From Lanius collurio (lineage: Eukaryota > Chordata > Aves > Passeriformes > Laniidae), in contig JACBWW010000048.1 in assembly GCA_020086605.1 (NCBI GenBank), positions 4,379,265 to 4,443,264 of the forward strand: a DNA stretch of 64,000 bases, written 5' to 3'. This document shows positions 60,857 through 64,000 of the stretch, piece by piece; the stretch's first letter is position 1; every line of letters starts with the position of its first letter. The position numbers were made by a program, and so were the translations under genes. The notes under the pieces are model-generated. The model was not told the DNA's origin and did no database searches. It saw nothing but the letters and a program-made list of their open reading frames with translations.

Positions 60857-61011
60857 CCTCAGCCTAAGAAAGAGCATTGGGCTGAGGTGAGTTCCACCTA
60901 GGAAAGACAAATGCGGCAAGGTTGGGTGATGCTGTGCTCCCCTTGGCATGCCTTTTCCATTGTCAGTATTTCTGGAGACCTGGGCTTTGTGGTTTTCTGT
61001 AAACTAAACCT

Positions 61012-61106
61012 AGGCATAATTCTAAGCCTAAGGTAAACCCTAACGCTAACCCTAACACTAACCCTAACTCCAACCCTAACTAATTCTAACCCTAACCCTT
61101 ACCCTT
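61012..61106 (-). repeat. Telomere-like tract 6 with alternating altered hexamers
   Basis: About 95 bases in which canonical CCCTAA units alternate with altered ones (CGCTAA, CACTAA, CTCCAA). This hints at a 12-base higher-order unit. Confidence 0.88.
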
Positions 61107-61272
61107 GGCGCATTCTAAGAAACTGCTTTGGGCTGAGGCCAGTTCCAATCTGCAAAATACAACGGCTGCAAACTTATGGAAATATCACTCTTCCCTTGGC
61201 ATGCCTTTTTCATTGTTTGTGTCCCTGGAATTCTGGTCTTGTTGGTTTTCTGAACCCTCTCAAGTGTACTGT

Positions 61273-61716
61273 GGATGCTACAAAAGGGATCACTTAGCTA
61301 ATTGCTGTCATTTGGCAGCATTCTTGGTTAACCTGAGAATTTCAGTTGTGTGGAAGTTACCAAATGTTGACCCATCTACAAGGGTTAGGAGAAGAAATGA
61401 TCTGACCTCTTGGTCTGACGTCTGTTTCAGGGAAGTTTATGGAGCAGATCATCTGGAGCGCCATCACGTGGCACATCCATGGCAATCGGGGATTGGGCTC
61501 AGCCAGCATGACTTTATGAAAAACTCATCCTGCTTGACCAAACTAATCTTCTTCTATGAAAGATTCACCTACATAGTGGCTGAGGGAAAGGCTGTGGATG
61601 TTGTCTGCCTGGACTTTACCAAAGTTTTTGACTCCCTTTCCCACAGGTTTTTCCTGAAGAAACTCTCCTCATGGCTTGTATGTTTTGTACTCTTCACTGG
61701 ATGGAAAGAAGGCTAG
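61273..61716 (+). pseudogene. CR1 reverse transcriptase remnant (broken ORF2)
   Basis: An open frame of 203 codons covers 61105-61716, but only the part from about 61300 is CR1-derived; the start lies in the satellite and is accidental. The frame matches CR1 ORF2 for LPNVDPSTRVRR-type residues, leaves the coding frame around the VYGADHLERHHVAH stretch and returns at IGLSQHDFM, so at least two compensating indels exist. Reverse transcriptase motif A survives as VDVVCLDFTKVFD (61594-61632), including the catalytic Asp of LDF. The downstream YxDD motif is deleted. CR1 ORF2 protein makes a nick and copies CR1 RNA into DNA at the target; this remnant cannot do so. Confidence 0.8.
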
Positions 61717-62325
61717 ATGGCCAGAAAAGGATCTGAGGGTGCTGGTTGACAGTCACTGGACATGAGCCAGCAGAATGTCCAGATGGCCACAAAGGCCAGT
61801 GGCATCCTGGCCTGTATCAGGAAGAGTGTTACCAGCGGGGCCAAAGAAGGATCATCCCCCTGTAGTCATCATTGGCGAGGCCACACCTTGAATCCTGTGT
61901 TCAGTTCTGGGCCCCTCGCTACAAGAAGGACATCGAGATGAAGGGTCTGGAGCACAAGTCCTGTGATGAGCCCATGAGGGAGCTGGAGGTCTTTAGCCTG
62001 GAGAAAAGAAGTCTCAGGGAGGATCTTCTTGCTCTCTACAGCTACCTGAAAGGAAGTTGTAGCATTGTGGATGTTGGTCTCTTCTCCCAAGTAACCAGTG
62101 ACAGGATGAGAGGAAACAGCCTTAAGTTGCACCAGGGGAGGTTTAGATTGCATAGCAGGAAAAAAATTCTTCATGGAAAGGGTTGTCAAAAATAGGAATA
62201 GGGGCATCACGTGTGTAGATACGGTTTAGTGGTCAACAAGATAGCGCTGGGTTAATGGTTGGACTTGATGATCTTAGAGGTCTTTTCCAACCTAAATAAT
62301 TCTATGATCCTATAATTCTGTATAC
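61273..62325 (+). mobile_element. CR1 LINE, second part of the split copy, with complete 3' end
   Basis: It resumes the CR1 consensus where the 58541-58998 part stops: GGATGCTACAAAAGGGATC, TCATTTGGCAGCATTCTTGG, TATGGAGCAGATCATCTGG, GGGCTCAGCCAGCATGAC and GGCTGTGGATGTTGTCTGCC. At about 61710-61725 it jumps from TAGATGGCC to AAGGATCTGAGGGTGCTGG, deleting the reverse transcriptase core including the YxDD motif. It then continues to GGGGAGGTTTAGATTG, GGTTGGACTTGATGATCTTA and the 3' end TTCTATGATCCTATAATTCTG. Frameshifts and stops are present, so the copy is inactive. Confidence 0.93.
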
Positions 62326-64000
62326 TATGTGGATTTCACTCTTACGTGCAGATTCTAAATATTTCTCATGGATTTGAGGTTTAGTCCATAAATCTCTACA
62401 TTCTTAGCAAATGCTACCTCACTTCAGGAACCAGATGAAAGTAGAATCCTAAATTCATCACTGAAAATTATGTCTGCTTCTTGAATCTCAGTTTTTGGAT
62501 CTCTTGGCGTACAAATAATAAAGTGATGGATATTTCAGAAATCTTAGCTGACAGACATAGAGTGACTTGGGAAATAAAATTTTCAGTTTGCACTGCTTCA
62601 AATATATCAAGTAATCAGCTTATTCCTTCAGAAGAAAACCAATGTAATCACATACAAAAGTGATTTATTCACTGGACCAAACACCTGATGTTGCTTTCAA
62701 CAGCAACAATTTTACAATTTAATTCTCAATTCTCAACTTAGTTTGAATTGGTTTAACCTGAGATAACTTTAAATCCCTAGATTGTTCTATAGAATATGAA
62801 ATTTTGTTAAGTATTCTCTGAATATCACAGAAAAAGACAAGATGCATAAAGAGAAGACTTTTCTCTGCCTTAGATTTCCTTGTGAAGTATATGAAATGTT
62901 CGTTTCAAAACACTAAGTATCTTTCTAAGGGCTAAAGTAAAACTCCATCTATCATTGCCTCTTTTGACATTAAGAGTTTATTGAGACACTTCCAAAGGAC
63001 TTTTCTGTACAGATATATCCAGACACATTAATGTAGTATTTCTAGATGATTAAAGAACTGATTCTCTGTGAATTTTTGCTTACTCTGTCTTTTCTCTGCC
63101 CTCCTAGTGTTCAGGCTGCCTTTTATGCTGCTACCTACTCTTTGACAGTTGATGTAACATAACTTGCAAAACAAGTTATTCACCCCAAAATGACAGCCCA
63201 ATTATAACTCCAAAAGTTGAAACTCATAAAAGATAGGTAGCTCTGGACGGGAATGTGTTTTCTCCATAATGCTTTCCTTTTTTTTAATGAACTTTAATTT
63301 AAAGTCTACAATTTCTGCAAGTATCAGCTATAACTTTTTCATCTGAAAAATAGCTGCCAAATTAGCAGTTAAAGTGTCATATACTTCAGAAAACACATGG
63401 CACTTATTAAAATTCATAAGAACTTCACAGTGGTCACAGATCGTGTGTCTTTCATCTACGCAGTGCTCTGCACAATTTTTGTCAGACATTAAGAGAAACA
63501 TTTTTTCATTCCTTTCCACTCAGAGTATATACTTTCTACCTAACTTCTGGAACGTGATCCTGTATAGGCTGCTGTGACTCATTGTAAAGTTTAGTGGGGG
63601 CATAAGGTAAAAATTGAACTTGTAGCATGCTCTGAGTTCTTAATGAACTATCAGGAACAGTGTGTGTGCTTATCAAAGTGTGATGTTTTCTCTTTCCAGC
63701 TTAATCAATTTGTGTGTTAATATTCCTTGCTGACCTGCCAACCTAGCATCTATCTGGTACACTCACCTTCCATTGCAATAATCTAATCCATAAGTACAAA
63801 AGCATGAGAGGCTGGTGAAAGCCTGACACAAAAGGAATTTATATTAGATATTTACACAATGCAAAAGTAAAATATCAGTCAGTAGCTGAAAGAGCAGGCC
63901 ATCAGTAAAATGCTTCTATTTAGTATTCTGCAGTATTATACCACAGTTGATACCTCCTTTGTGGTTTATAAATCTGCTCACATTAGGTCTTGTGATGGCC
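62326..64000. other. AT-rich unique sequence, no gene recognised
   Basis: No exon, RNA gene or repeat family was recognised after the CR1 3' end. Open frames are 67 codons or fewer. Confidence 0.5.

Larger units (their letters stand above)
59612..61255. repeat. Composite satellite: seven units of core plus telomere-like hexamers
   Basis: Seven head-to-tail units begin near 59612, 59841, 60071, 60343, 60628, 60858 and 61107, with spacings of about 230, 230, 272, 285, 230 and 249 bases. Each unit has a core with the landmarks GGGCTGAGGTGAGTTC, TGGGCAGT, TTGGCATGCC, TGTCCCTGGAGATCTGGA and GGTTTTCTG. This is followed by a tract of degenerate CCCTAA hexamers and variants (CCTAAG, CCTAAA, CCATAA). 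Core length is fairly constant, and the spread in period comes mainly from tract length. The seventh unit is only a core and ends near 61255. The tracts carry the C-rich telomere strand on the plus strand. I do not recognise the family. Confidence 0.9.

Noticed and set aside
59612..61255. Regularly spaced repeats resembling a CRISPR array
   Set aside because: The period is far too long, the 'spacers' are telomere-like hexamers rather than unique sequence, and the context is vertebrate DNA.
61105..61716. 203-codon frame as an intact gene
   Set aside because: Its start lies in the satellite, its middle is out of frame with CR1 ORF2, and the reverse transcriptase core is deleted. It is listed as a pseudogene.
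1..64000. tRNA, rRNA or known small RNA genes
   Set aside because: No A-box/B-box pair, cloverleaf-like sequence or rRNA signature was noticed on either strand; a covariance-model scan would be needed to exclude diverged copies.

Overview
The window looks like vertebrate, almost certainly avian, non-coding chromosomal DNA. It is AT-rich, has no gene-dense stretch, and its recognisable repeats are those typical of birds: CR1 LINE fragments, several ending in the CR1 3' signature ATTCTRTGATTCTAT or its complement, and pieces of two abundant avian ERVL-type LTR families. Nothing resembling Alu, L1 or bacterial gene organisation was seen. The species cannot be read from the sequence. Repeat families were assigned by eye from remembered consensus sequences, so element boundaries are approximate (about 10-40 bases).

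Layout. 1-9 kb is mostly unique AT-rich DNA with an ERVL LTR remnant (2.0 kb), a GC-rich block behind a 31-base T run (6.1-6.6 kb) and an old antisense CR1 (7.3-7.7 kb). 9-17.3 kb holds four CR1 fragments and a good CTCF-type motif (10.07 kb). 17-36 kb is mostly unique, with LTR fragments near 21.4, 28.8 and 29.1 kb, an imperfect 146-bp palindrome (28.2 kb), a GAAA microsatellite (32.8 kb) and a 400-base assembly gap (35696-36095). 36.8-37.8 kb is a CR1 complete at its 3' end but internally deleted. 40-48.8 kb has four more ERVL LTRs or fragments, a polypurine tract with a canonical G-quadruplex motif and an AAGG microsatellite. 49-55 kb is nearly repeat-free and contains the best CTCF-type motif (51.62 kb).

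The most unusual part is 58.5-62.3 kb. A forward CR1 copy is cut in two: its first part stops at about 58998 and its next consensus bases resume at about 61273. The intervening ~2.27 kb ends in a seven-unit tandem array (59612-61255). Each unit is a non-telomeric core of roughly 150-180 bp followed by a 45-130 bp tract of degenerate CCCTAA-type telomere hexamers. A 5-bp ACTGT occurs at both edges of the insert. I do not recognise this composite satellite.

No protein-coding exon, tRNA, rRNA or known ncRNA could be supported. All open reading frames are at or near chance length for this base composition, or come from repeats. The window is therefore best read as intergenic or deep intronic avian DNA whose history is mainly CR1 and ERVL insertion, decay and local rearrangement.
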